DNA of 64,000 nt from Agrilactobacillus composti DSM 18527 = JCM 14202 (GTDB taxonomy: Bacteria > Bacillota > Bacilli > Lactobacillales > Lactobacillaceae): contig NZ_AZGA01000088.1 in NCBI RefSeq assembly GCF_001436375.1, positions 223,464-287,463 of the forward strand. The letters run 5' to 3'. The position numbers and the translations under genes are program-made. The notes under the pieces were generated by a model that saw nothing but the letters and a program-made list of their open reading frames with translations, was not told where the DNA came from and did not search any database. Shown here piece by piece: positions 26,900 through 34,787 of the stretch (the first letter of the stretch is position 1; each line of letters opens with the position of its first letter).

Positions 26900-29569
26900 A
26901 TGAAGACACTGAATAAAAACATTCGCCGGGAATTTAGCCATTCTTTACCCCGCTTCTTATCGGTCACCGCCTTATTGACCCTAGGGGTATTCGTCTTGAT
27001 TGGCTTAAATGTCACCGGCAGTAATATGCGGCAAACCGCTGAAGCGCGGTACCATCAAGAAAACTTGGCCGATGCCCAAGTCACCACGCCTTTGAATTTA
27101 AATCAAGGCGACCGGCGCACCATTACCAATCTCAAGCACGTGGCCAAAGCCGAGTTTGGCAACAGTACGGACGTTTTATTAAAAAACAGCAACCATGCGT
27201 TACGCATCGAAAGTTTGCCCCAGACCATTTCTAAGACCACTTTGGTCAGCGGTAAACAGCCCCAAAACGCTGGTGAAATTGTCTTAAACAACCGCCTCAA
27301 AGGCCAATATCAAATTGGCGACCAGATCCACCTGGCCACTGCCAAAACCGCCGGCACCTATAACTTAAAACAAAAAACTTATCGAATCAGCGGCTTTGTG
27401 AAGTCTACGGAATTTATTAAAACAGATAACATTGGCAATACCAGTGCCGGCAGTGGGCAGCTCTACGGCTTTGGCTTCGTTAAAGCCGGTGCCTTTAAAG
27501 CCAACACCCAAAATTTGGCCCGTCTGACCTTCAATAATGTCTCAGGGCAAGCTTATTCCGCTGAATATGAAGATCAGATCACCAAAAACGTTGACGCCTT
27601 GCAACCTGTTTTAAACCGCCGCAACCACCAACGGATTCAGGCGTTGAACAAAACCCTCACCACCCAAATAACTACTGGGACGGCGGATGTTCAAGCCGGC
27701 CGGCAGCAAGTTCAAACCGCCCAAGGCCAATTGGATACGCTCAAGCAGCAATTGGGTAGCCAAGGCGCACCCGCTCAACTGGCGCAACTCAATGCCCAAC
27801 AAGCCCAAATCGATGGGCAACGGACCCAACTTAATCGCGCCCAAACTCAAATTGATACGGCCAAGGCCACCAAAGGCCAACTGGCTGATGTGAACCTCTT
27901 GATTCAAAGTCGCAATGACTTTAATGACGGTTACAATCAATTTGGTGAAGACAGTCAACGGATCGACGCCCTGGGTAAGAGTTTCCCAATTTTATTCTTT
28001 CTCATCGCCATTCTGGTGAGCTTCACCACCATGCAGCGCATGGTTGAAGAAAAGCGCATTGAAATGGGTACCTTAAGAGCGTTAGGTTATACCAAAGGCG
28101 AAGTAATGCGGGAAGTCTTACTTTATAGCGCTGGGACCGCCGTGTTAGGGACCGTATTTGGGTCAGGCTTAGGCTTAGTGTTATTGCCAAAAGTCATCTT
28201 CCAGGCTTATGCCGCTAATTTTGATTTTACCCAAGTCCAACTGGCTTGGCATCCCTGGTTGATCGTCTTATCTTTAGTCATCGCTTTGGCGTCCACCGCC
28301 TTGGCCGCTTGGCTAGCCGCCCGGGCCGCCCTAAAAGAAATTACGGCCCAATTGATGCTGCCTAAACCGCCTAGCTCTGGTTCCCGGATTTTCTTAGAAC
28401 GCATCGGCTTTATCTGGCATCATCTGAGCTTTTCCAAGAAAGTTACGGCTCGTAACCTCTTCCGCTACAAGAGCCGCATGTTCATGACCATTGTTGGGAT
28501 CGCCGGGGCCACTGCCATCTTGATCACCGGCTTTGGGATTCGCGACTCCTTAAATGGCATCATCGATCATCAATTTAAAGAAATTGTCCACTATGATGCC
28601 ATTGCCGTCTACAATAATAAAGCCACGGATACCCAAGTTAAGCGGGTCACGGACTTTATCACCAATGATCCCCACGTTAAAAAGGATGCCACCGCGGCTT
28701 TCAGCCAGGTTTATACAACCAATGGTAATACGAAAGAAAATATTCAAGTCCTGGTTCCTAAAAATACCGCCACTTTGAAGAACTACATTGAGCTTCAAGA
28801 TTCCAAAACCAACGCCAAGCTTTCCTTGAACAGTCAAGGCGCAATCATTTCTGAGAAACTTGCCAAAACCCATCATGTGCAAAAAGGGGATTATTTAACC
28901 GTCCATTTAGCCGATGGCACCACGCGCCGGGTAAAAATTAAGGCCATCACCAAAATGTATGTGGGGCATTATCTCTATATGAACGCCAGTTATTACCAAC
29001 AGGTCTTCCATCAAGCCCCCAGCTATAATGCCCAATTAATCACCCTAACCTCCCATGGGCAGGCCCAAGTCAATCAGTTCGCTGCTGACTTCAGCCGCCT
29101 CAATGCCTCGGTACAAGTCGTGCAAGCGGCGGAATCTAAACGCACGGTGACCAAAATCCTGAGCAATCTCAATAACTTGGTCATTGTCATTATTTTGAGT
29201 GCCTCCTTGCTTTCTTTTGTGGTACTTTACACCTTAACCAATGTGAACGTCAGCGAACGGATGCGGGAATTGTCCACCTTAAAAGTCCTGGGTTTTTACC
29301 CGAAAGAAGTCTTAATGTATATCTACCGGGAAACCAATATCTTAACGGGCGTCGGTATTGCCACTGGGCTTGCGGCCGGCTGGGGATTTCACGCTTATAT
29401 CATGAGTGTCTTACCTCCAGAAAATACCATGACCGCCCCGGGTGTCACCTGGGCCAACTTACTCATCTCAATCATTTTAACCATTCTCTTCTCTTTGATC
29501 GTCATGTTCATGATGAATCGCAAAATCCAAAGTGTGGATATGCTTGAAGCCTTGAAATCAGTGGATTAA
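26900..29569 (+). CDS. FtsX-type ABC transporter permease
   Basis: An 889-residue permease with two FtsX domains. An N-terminal helix (SVTALLTLGVFVLIGLNV) leads into a large extracellular domain. Residues about 250-320 are a Gln/Ala-rich coiled coil (for example GRQQVQTAQGQLDTLKQQLG). Three helices with the motif VEEKRIEMGTLRALGYTKGEV follow, then a linker, a second extracellular domain and a C-terminal FtsX block (SERMRELSTLKVLGFYPKEV). The coiled coil suggests contact with a wall or a partner protein. It forms one operon with the ATPase and is probably controlled by the divergent TetR. Confidence 0.9.
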   Translation: MKTLNKNIRREFSHSLPRFLSVTALLTLGVFVLIGLNVTGSNMRQTAEARYHQENLADAQVTTPLNLNQGDRRTITNLKHVAKAEFGNSTDVLLKNSNHALRIESLPQTISKTTLVSGKQPQNAGEIVLNNRLKGQYQIGDQIHLATAKTAGTYNLKQKTYRISGFVKSTEFIKTDNIGNTSAGSGQLYGFGFVKAGAFKANTQNLARLTFNNVSGQAYSAEYEDQITKNVDALQPVLNRRNHQRIQALNKTLTTQITTGTADVQAGRQQVQTAQGQLDTLKQQLGSQGAPAQLAQLNAQQAQIDGQRTQLNRAQTQIDTAKATKGQLADVNLLIQSRNDFNDGYNQFGEDSQRIDALGKSFPILFFLIAILVSFTTMQRMVEEKRIEMGTLRALGYTKGEVMREVLLYSAGTAVLGTVFGSGLGLVLLPKVIFQAYAANFDFTQVQLAWHPWLIVLSLVIALASTALAAWLAARAALKEITAQLMLPKPPSSGSRIFLERIGFIWHHLSFSKKVTARNLFRYKSRMFMTIVGIAGATAILITGFGIRDSLNGIIDHQFKEIVHYDAIAVYNNKATDTQVKRVTDFITNDPHVKKDATAAFSQVYTTNGNTKENIQVLVPKNTATLKNYIELQDSKTNAKLSLNSQGAIISEKLAKTHHVQKGDYLTVHLADGTTRRVKIKAITKMYVGHYLYMNASYYQQVFHQAPSYNAQLITLTSHGQAQVNQFAADFSRLNASVQVVQAAESKRTVTKILSNLNNLVIVIILSASLLSFVVLYTLTNVNVSERMRELSTLKVLGFYPKEVLMYIYRETNILTGVGIATGLAAGWGFHAYIMSVLPPENTMTAPGVTWANLLISIILTILFSLIVMFMMNRKIQSVDMLEALKSVD

Positions 29570-29571
29570 CA

Positions 29572-29600
29572 TTGCCAATGAACCAGCATACTTTTATAAT
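29572..29600 (+). promoter_or_regulatory. Promoter of the SGNH esterase gene
   Basis: TTGCCA (29572-29577), 17-nt spacer, TATAAT (29595-29600), three bases after the permease stop. It predicts a start near 29607 and a leader of about 33 nt. Confidence 0.65.
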
Positions 29601-29639
29601 TAGCTTTAGTGTTTTACTAAAATTATAAAGGGATGACTA

Positions 29640-30437
29640 ATTATTACTAAATCCAAAAAACTAGGGATCATCGCCGCGGGTCAATCCAATATCGATGGCC
29701 GGGTCCCGGTGGCCCAATTACCCCAGGCTATCCACTTGCCCCTAACAAACTGTCACTATTGCAGTAACCATACCCCTAATCACAAGCAAGGCCAATTCCA
29801 ACCAGCTTTGAGCGCGGCCGACTTATCGGAAGGCCGTTTCGGCTTTGATTTGATCACTTATTATTATTTGACCCAATTGGCCCACCAAGAAATTTACGTG
29901 ATGAAGTACGCCGAAGGGGGAACCTCTATTGACCCCACGGGAGATGGGGACCATCACTGGACCACCCACTTTGATCAATTACCCAGTTTAGATGATTCAT
30001 TGCTGGCCAAATTCGATCAGTTAGTCCAACAGTGTTTAGCCCAAGAAGGTGACCAAATTGAGGTACAAGCCATGTTGTGGCACCAAGGCGAAGCCGATCG
30101 GGACCGCTATTCCAAAGCAGCTGCTGACCACTACGCCGCTAACTTGAAGCAAGTCTTTGCCCACTGCCGCCAGTTGGTGGCTAAACCTCAACTTCCGATT
30201 TTCTGTGGCACGGTCAGTCACAATTCGGAACAGTTTGACCCCCAAGTCGACCTTGCTATTCGCCAACTGGCCGCTGCCGATAATAATGTCCATTTGGTGG
30301 ACATGCAAGCCGGCACCTTATTAGACCCCTACCATTTTGATGCCCGCAGCAGTGTTTATTTTGGCCAACAGGTCTATAATTACTTCATTGATGCCGGTAT
30401 TGTCACCGGTGAAAAATTGACCATACCTGCTCTATAA
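29640..30437 (+). CDS. SGNH-hydrolase / sialate O-acetylesterase-like protein with apparent ATT start
   Basis: About 265 residues. The block I motif GQSN (LGIIAAGQSNIDGRVPVA) lies before the first conventional start (GTG 29709), so the true start must be upstream. Downstream motifs include MKYAEGGTSIDPTGDG, MLWHQGEADRDR and the late YFGQQVYNYF. This matches the SASA/DUF303 carbohydrate-esterase family, which removes acetyl groups from sugars. The only in-frame initiators are ATT 29640 or 29643; AAAGGG lies 7 nt before the first. A single-base indel after ATG 29633 is the alternative explanation. No signal peptide, so the protein is probably cytoplasmic. Confidence 0.7.
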   Translation: MITKSKKLGIIAAGQSNIDGRVPVAQLPQAIHLPLTNCHYCSNHTPNHKQGQFQPALSAADLSEGRFGFDLITYYYLTQLAHQEIYVMKYAEGGTSIDPTGDGDHHWTTHFDQLPSLDDSLLAKFDQLVQQCLAQEGDQIEVQAMLWHQGEADRDRYSKAAADHYAANLKQVFAHCRQLVAKPQLPIFCGTVSHNSEQFDPQVDLAIRQLAAADNNVHLVDMQAGTLLDPYHFDARSSVYFGQQVYNYFIDAGIVTGEKLTIPAL

Positions 30438-30445
30438 ATCATTAA

Positions 30446-30482
30446 AGTCCGGTTCGACTGGTTTTCCCAATTGAACCGGACT
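30446..30482 (+). terminator. Terminator-like hairpin after the SGNH esterase gene
   Basis: Perfect 10-bp arms AGTCCGGTTC (30446-30455) / GAACCGGACT (30473-30482). The following U run is short (GATTT). Confidence 0.55.
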
Positions 30483-30486
30483 GATT

Positions 30487-30530
30487 TACGCCTGAGATAT
30501 GTTGACTTTAACATATCTCAGGCGTAGCAT
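30487..30530 (+). promoter_or_regulatory. ArsR promoter with overlapping 40-bp palindromic operator
   Basis: Perfect 17-bp inverted repeat: TACGCCTGAGATATGTT (30487-30503), a 6-nt spacer and its complement at 30510-30526. The promoter is TTGACT (30502-30507), 17-nt spacer, TAGCAT (30525-30530), so the -35 lies in the centre of the palindrome and the -10 at its right edge. This is an obvious repressor site for the adjacent ArsR protein. Confidence 0.75.
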
Positions 30531-30553
30531 GTTTGAATGGAGGTGAATACCCG

Positions 30554-30877
30554 ATGGCGGTCCCCAATCATGATGCCCGTACCCTTAAAGAGGTTGAGCA
30601 TATCTATAGTCTATTAAGTAATCAAACCAGAATTCGCATTCTACTGGCCCTAGAAGATAAAACCTTAAACGTCACTGAACTAGGGCAACAACTGAATTTA
30701 GAACAATCTATTGTTTCTCATCAGTTAAGCTTATTAAAAAAAGATCAACTGGTCCACGCCACCCGTAGCGGCCAAATGAACTATTATCGCTTAGATGACC
30801 CCCATATTTTAGAAATCATCAAAGATACCTTTGCCCACGTGAACCACGTATTGCGGGGCAAACCCCACGGCCAATAA
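30554..30877 (+). CDS. ArsR/SmtB-family transcriptional regulator
   Basis: A 107-residue winged-helix protein. HIYSLLSNQTRIRILLALED, then LNVTELGQQLNLEQSIVSHQLSLLKKDQLV, is a standard ArsR HTH. The C-terminal helix has HILEIIKDTFAHVNHVLRG with several His and an Asp upstream. These could form an alpha5-type zinc/cobalt site like that of CzrA, but the alpha3 cysteine site of ArsR/CadC is absent. GGAGG before ATG 30554. No transporter or other target is adjacent, so it probably regulates itself and distant genes. Confidence 0.87.
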   Translation: MAVPNHDARTLKEVEHIYSLLSNQTRIRILLALEDKTLNVTELGQQLNLEQSIVSHQLSLLKKDQLVHATRSGQMNYYRLDDPHILEIIKDTFAHVNHVLRGKPHGQ

Positions 30878-30956
30878 GGCTGGCATAACGCGGCAGCATG
30901 TGGGTAAATGATACCCCAAACCAATCATTTTTTTGAAGCACTAACTTAAAACTAGT

Positions 30957-30988
30957 ACCGGATTTTAGAAACCAATCTAAGATCCGGT
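30957..30988 (+). terminator. Terminator overlapping the 3' end of the LysR gene
   Basis: ACCGGATTTTAG (30957-30968) / CTAAGATCCGGT (30977-30988), then TTTATTTTG on the plus strand. It covers the last codons of the convergent lysR gene. Confidence 0.7.
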
Positions 30989-31843
30989 TTTATTTTGCCA
31001 TAGCATAGCTTGTAGCGCCTTAAAAACCGGTAATTGTGCTGTTACTCGTTTGTACATCAAGTAGGTCTTACGGGTAAAATTTTGACCGTCTTGAAATTTC
31101 AATTTCTCTTGATAACCCTTAAAGTTACCCAGGGCAATCTCCGGGACAATCGCCCAGCCTAACCCATTGGCCACAAAGTCCACACACGACGTCACATTAT
31201 CCACTTGAATATTTTGATGATTCAAGGCTAATAATTGTTGTTCCACCAACCAACGGTCCATTTGTTCTTGAAAGTAACGGTCAGTTTTCCGGTTAATAAA
31301 GGGAATTTGCCGCAAATTTGCCCGATCACTTTGGGACTGACAAATCAAATATACCCCTTCTTCAGTCAACAGCCTTTTTTGCACCCCACCCACAAATTCC
31401 CCCCGGACAATCGCCACGTCTAGCTCTGACGCCAAGAGGGCCTGGTAGATTTTCCGACTGTAATCACTGCTGATATTCAAAGTAACGTTCGGGTTAGCGG
31501 CGTGGTAGGTTGCTAAAATCTGGGGTAATTTATAATGGGCAAACTCAATGGAACAGCCTAAATTTAAGACCCCTTGGACCCCAGTGGTAGGCTGTTGTAA
31601 GGTAGCTTTTAAATCGCTGGTCAACTTATAAATTTGCTGGGCCGTCTTATAGGCCATTTCTCCGGCATTGGTCAGGCGAATACCTTGCTTGGAACGCACA
31701 AATAAGGTGGTCTTCAGTTTGCGCTCCAATAATTGCAAGCGCTTTGATAGCGAGGATTGATTGACAAAAAGCATCTGAGCGGCCCGAGTGATACTTTTGG
31801 TTTGATGTAAAGCCAGTAGCATCTCAATATCTTTTTCATCCAT
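30977..31843 (-). CDS. LysR-family transcriptional regulator, likely of citrate lyase
   Basis: A 288-residue LysR protein. The N-terminal HTH is LLALHQTKSITRAAQMLFVN, then QSSLSKRLQLLERKLKTTLF; the rest is the periplasmic-binding-like effector domain (GVLNLGCSIEFAHYKLPQIL, ELDVAIVRGEF, GLGWAIVPEIAL). It is divergent from citDEF, so it probably activates these genes in response to citrate or a related acid. This assignment comes from position only. Confidence 0.85.
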   Translation of the reverse strand: MDEKDIEMLLALHQTKSITRAAQMLFVNQSSLSKRLQLLERKLKTTLFVRSKQGIRLTNAGEMAYKTAQQIYKLTSDLKATLQQPTTGVQGVLNLGCSIEFAHYKLPQILATYHAANPNVTLNISSDYSRKIYQALLASELDVAIVRGEFVGGVQKRLLTEEGVYLICQSQSDRANLRQIPFINRKTDRYFQEQMDRWLVEQQLLALNHQNIQVDNVTSCVDFVANGLGWAIVPEIALGNFKGYQEKLKFQDGQNFTRKTYLMYKRVTAQLPVFKALQAMLWQNKTGS

Positions 31844-31870
31844 CTAGACATCCCCTTGGTTTGAATTATA

Positions 31871-31885
31871 TTGCTATTATAGCAA
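31871..31885. promoter_or_regulatory. Palindrome in the lysR-citD intergenic region
   Basis: TTGCTATTATAGCAA, perfect 6-bp arms around TTA, 28 nt upstream of the lysR start and 97 nt upstream of the citD start. A candidate LysR-binding site; LysR sites are often T-N11-A palindromes. Confidence 0.45.
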
Positions 31886-31981
31886 ACATGCGTTATATGC
31901 ATGGATAAGATGGCTTATTTGCCTTTTACGCCTAATCATTTCCTTGTTAGACTTAATCTAAAAGCAGGAGGTCAAACTATC

Positions 31982-32278
31982 ATGCAACTTAAACATAAAG
32001 CCATCGCCGGCACCTTAGAATCCAGCGATGCCCAAATTATCCTGGCACCAAATGACGGTGGTCTTCATATCGACTTGACCAGCAGTGTCTACGAACAATA
32101 TGGCACCCAAATTAAACAATTATTGCAACAAGTTTGTCATCGATTAAATATTGAAAACGCTAATATTCGAGTGGTGGATAAAGGTGCTTTAGACTGTACC
32201 CTTAAAGCTCGCTTAGAAACAGCTTACTTTAGAGCCATTGATCAAAAAGTTGATATCAACTGGGAGGCTTTATCATGA
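31982..32278 (+). CDS. citD: Citrate lyase acyl-carrier (gamma) subunit CitD
   Basis: A 98-residue acyl carrier. AGTLESSDAQIILAP near the N terminus holds the serine (Ser14 in this numbering) that carries the phosphoribosyl-dephospho-CoA prosthetic group. ATG 31982 follows GGAGG; the longer ORF upstream has no site. It overlaps citE by 4 nt. Confidence 0.93.
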   Translation: MQLKHKAIAGTLESSDAQIILAPNDGGLHIDLTSSVYEQYGTQIKQLLQQVCHRLNIENANIRVVDKGALDCTLKARLETAYFRAIDQKVDINWEALS

Positions 32279-33171
32279 CACCAGAACGCCTTAGACGAAC
32301 CATGATTTTTTTAAATACCCAACGGGCGGCCCTCGTTAAAGATGCCTTCGTTTATCAACCTGACTGTGTGATTTTTGATTTAGAAGACGCTGTGGCCCAA
32401 CGGGAAAAAGATGCTGCTAGAATTCAGCTGTACCATACTTTAAAAGACTTGGATTACCAAGGCATCGAGCGTTGGGTCCGGATCAACGCTTTAGACTCAG
32501 ATTTGTTTCAAGAAGACATTCGCGCAGCGGTCGCCGGTGGGGCCGAGGGCATTCGTTTGCCCAAAACCGAAACAGCCGAAGATGTGCAAATGGTAGCGGA
32601 TTTAGTGGATCAAGCCGAAGTTGCCTTTAACCGCCCGGTTGGAACAACCATGGTGATGGCCGCTTTAGAATCTCCTTTAGCTATCTTGAACGCCTATGAA
32701 ATTGCCACCAGTAGTCCCCGCCTGATGGGCATCGCCTTAAGTGCCGGGGATTATACCCGGACCATGCATGCCAAACGAACTGTCAAGGGTTTAGAACTAT
32801 TCGGCGCCCGCTCACAATTGTTATTAGCAGCCCGGGCGGCTGGGGTCATGGCCTTTGATACGGTCTATACGGATACGGATGATCCCCAGGGTTTCATTGA
32901 CGAGGTCAAAATGATTCGCGATTTGGGCTTTGATGGCAAATCCTGTATCAGCCCCAAACAAATCGGGATCACCCATGACATTTTCACCCCGGACCCCAAA
33001 GAAGTATTACATGCCCAGCATGTGATCCAAGCCGTGCAAGCTAATGAGGCTAAGGGGGTTGGCGTTTTGACTGTTGACGGTAAGATGGTGGATATTGCCT
33101 GGGTAGAAGGTGCCAAACGTACCTTAAAACTCGCCAAGGCAGCAGGCAGCTATAGAGGAGATTTAGTATGA
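32275..33171 (+). CDS. citE: Citrate lyase beta subunit (citryl-ACP lyase) CitE
   Basis: A 298-residue HpcH/HpaI-type lyase. Conserved blocks are RRTMIFLNTQRAALVKDAF, DCVIFDLEDAVAQREKD, IRLPKTETAEDV, TTMVMAALESPLAILNAYEI and GFDGKSCISPKQI. It cleaves citryl-ACP to oxaloacetate and acetyl-ACP. Starts at the ATGA overlapping citD and ends at the ATGA overlapping citF. Confidence 0.95.
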   Translation: MTPERLRRTMIFLNTQRAALVKDAFVYQPDCVIFDLEDAVAQREKDAARIQLYHTLKDLDYQGIERWVRINALDSDLFQEDIRAAVAGGAEGIRLPKTETAEDVQMVADLVDQAEVAFNRPVGTTMVMAALESPLAILNAYEIATSSPRLMGIALSAGDYTRTMHAKRTVKGLELFGARSQLLLAARAAGVMAFDTVYTDTDDPQGFIDEVKMIRDLGFDGKSCISPKQIGITHDIFTPDPKEVLHAQHVIQAVQANEAKGVGVLTVDGKMVDIAWVEGAKRTLKLAKAAGSYRGDLV

Positions 33172-34718
33172 AAAATGTATTAGGACGGGATATACCCGCT
33201 GAATTTTTAACAGCTGGCCGGGAAGTTTTCCAAGGCCAATATTACCGTGATGGTTACACCTACACCAAACATGCTCCCAGGGTCAATGCTCAGGTTAAAC
33301 CTGGCAAGGACAAATTACTGCCAGACATTGAAGCTGTTGTTCGGGCAACTGGTCTGCAAGATGGTATGACCATTTCTTTTCACCATCATCTCAGAGATGG
33401 GGATTATATCGTCAACATGGTAATGAAAGTCATTCACGAACTGGGGATTAAGGATTTGACTGTCTGCGCCTCAAGTTTAGGCAAGGCCCATGATTATTTG
33501 GTCCCTTGTATTGAAGACGGTACGGTAACTAATATTTCCACCAGTGGTATCCGGGATGAAATTGGCGAAGCGGTTTCCGCCGGTAAACTGAAAAATCCGG
33601 CCATCATTCGTAGCCATGGGGGGCGGGCCCGGGCAATTGAAGATGGGACCGTTAAAATCGATGTGGCCTTCATTGGGGCGGCCACCAGTGACCCTTATGG
33701 CAACGCCAGTGGCAAGGGCGGTAAAGCCGACACTGGGGTTTTATCTTACATGGCCGGGGATGCCCAATACGCTGACAAAGTGGTCATTATCACGGATACA
33801 TTAGTTTCCAGCCCCAATTTCCCCGCCAGCATTGAAGGGGTAGACGTGGACTATGTGGTCCAAGTTGACGCTATTGGCGACCCTCATAAAATTGCCACCG
33901 GCGCCCTGCGGTTGACGTCAGATACTCGGGAATTGCTGATGGCTAAAAATGCTGCGAAGTGTATGTATTACTCTGGCTTCTTTAAGGATGGTTTCTCCTT
34001 TCAAACTGGCGCTGGGGGACCTTCTTTAGCCACCACTATTTTCCTAAAAGAATTTATGGATCAGGCCAACGTTAAATGTGGTTGGGCCATGGGAGGAATC
34101 ACCGAACCCATCGTGGACTTATTCAAAGCTGGTTATATCCATAACCTATTGGACGATCAGGCCTTTGATTTAGCCTCGGTGGCCTCTGCCCATACTGATC
34201 CCAAACATTTTGAAATATCTGCTTCCCAGTATGCAAATCCCTTTAACAAGGGGGCCTTTGTAAATCAATTGGATTTCGTCATCTTAGGTGCTTTAGAAGT
34301 CGACGTCGATTTTAATGTTAATGTGGTCCAAGGTTCCAATGGCCTGCTCCAAGGGGCACCCGGGGGTCATCCGGATACGGCAGCTGGGGCGACCGTTACA
34401 ATCATTGTAGCCCCGCTGATCCGTAGTCGTATTGCCACTGTCCGGACAGCTGTTACCTCAGTGACGACTCCCGGTGAAAGTATCGATATTGTGGTCACCG
34501 ACTATGGTGTCGCAGTGAATCCAAAGCGAACCGACTTATTGGCTGCTTTTAAAGATACCAATATCCCATTGAAATCTATTGAGACACTCCGGGATCTGGC
34601 CTATGAATATGCCGGGGAACCAAAAGATATTGAATTTGAGGATCAGGTCGTCGCCTTAGTGGAATACCGGGATGGGACCTTCATTGATGCCATCAAAAAA
34701 CCTAAGTGGTTAAATTAA
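33168..34718 (+). CDS. citF: Citrate lyase alpha subunit (citrate:acetyl-ACP transferase) CitF
   Basis: A 516-residue full-length CitF. Typical segments are TISFHHHLRDGDYIVNMVM, SSLGKAHDYLVPCIEDGTV, RSHGGRARAIEDG, QTGAGGPSLATTIFLKEFM and GLLQGAPGGHPDTAAGA. It transfers the acetyl-ACP group onto citrate. The operon ends here at a strong terminator. The maturation genes citC, citX and citG, and a citrate permease, are not in the window and must be elsewhere for the lyase to be active. Confidence 0.96.
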   Translation: MKNVLGRDIPAEFLTAGREVFQGQYYRDGYTYTKHAPRVNAQVKPGKDKLLPDIEAVVRATGLQDGMTISFHHHLRDGDYIVNMVMKVIHELGIKDLTVCASSLGKAHDYLVPCIEDGTVTNISTSGIRDEIGEAVSAGKLKNPAIIRSHGGRARAIEDGTVKIDVAFIGAATSDPYGNASGKGGKADTGVLSYMAGDAQYADKVVIITDTLVSSPNFPASIEGVDVDYVVQVDAIGDPHKIATGALRLTSDTRELLMAKNAAKCMYYSGFFKDGFSFQTGAGGPSLATTIFLKEFMDQANVKCGWAMGGITEPIVDLFKAGYIHNLLDDQAFDLASVASAHTDPKHFEISASQYANPFNKGAFVNQLDFVILGALEVDVDFNVNVVQGSNGLLQGAPGGHPDTAAGATVTIIVAPLIRSRIATVRTAVTSVTTPGESIDIVVTDYGVAVNPKRTDLLAAFKDTNIPLKSIETLRDLAYEYAGEPKDIEFEDQVVALVEYRDGTFIDAIKKPKWLN

Positions 34719-34745
34719 TTACCTTTCTTCTCATAAAATATACAA

Positions 34746-34787
34746 AGCAGGTAGCTGACAAAGTATGATTTTTGTCAACTACCTGCT
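34746..34787. terminator. Bidirectional terminator after citDEF
   Basis: AGCAGGTAG...TGACAAA paired with TTTGTCA...CTACCTGCT (34746-34787), followed by TATTT. It separates citF from the convergent oxidoreductase gene. Confidence 0.8.

Noticed and set aside
29591-29632. Hairpin that could hide the ribosome-binding site of the SGNH esterase gene
   Set aside because: The left arm overlaps the predicted -10 box (29595-29600), so it would not be in the main transcript. It may matter only for readthrough RNA.
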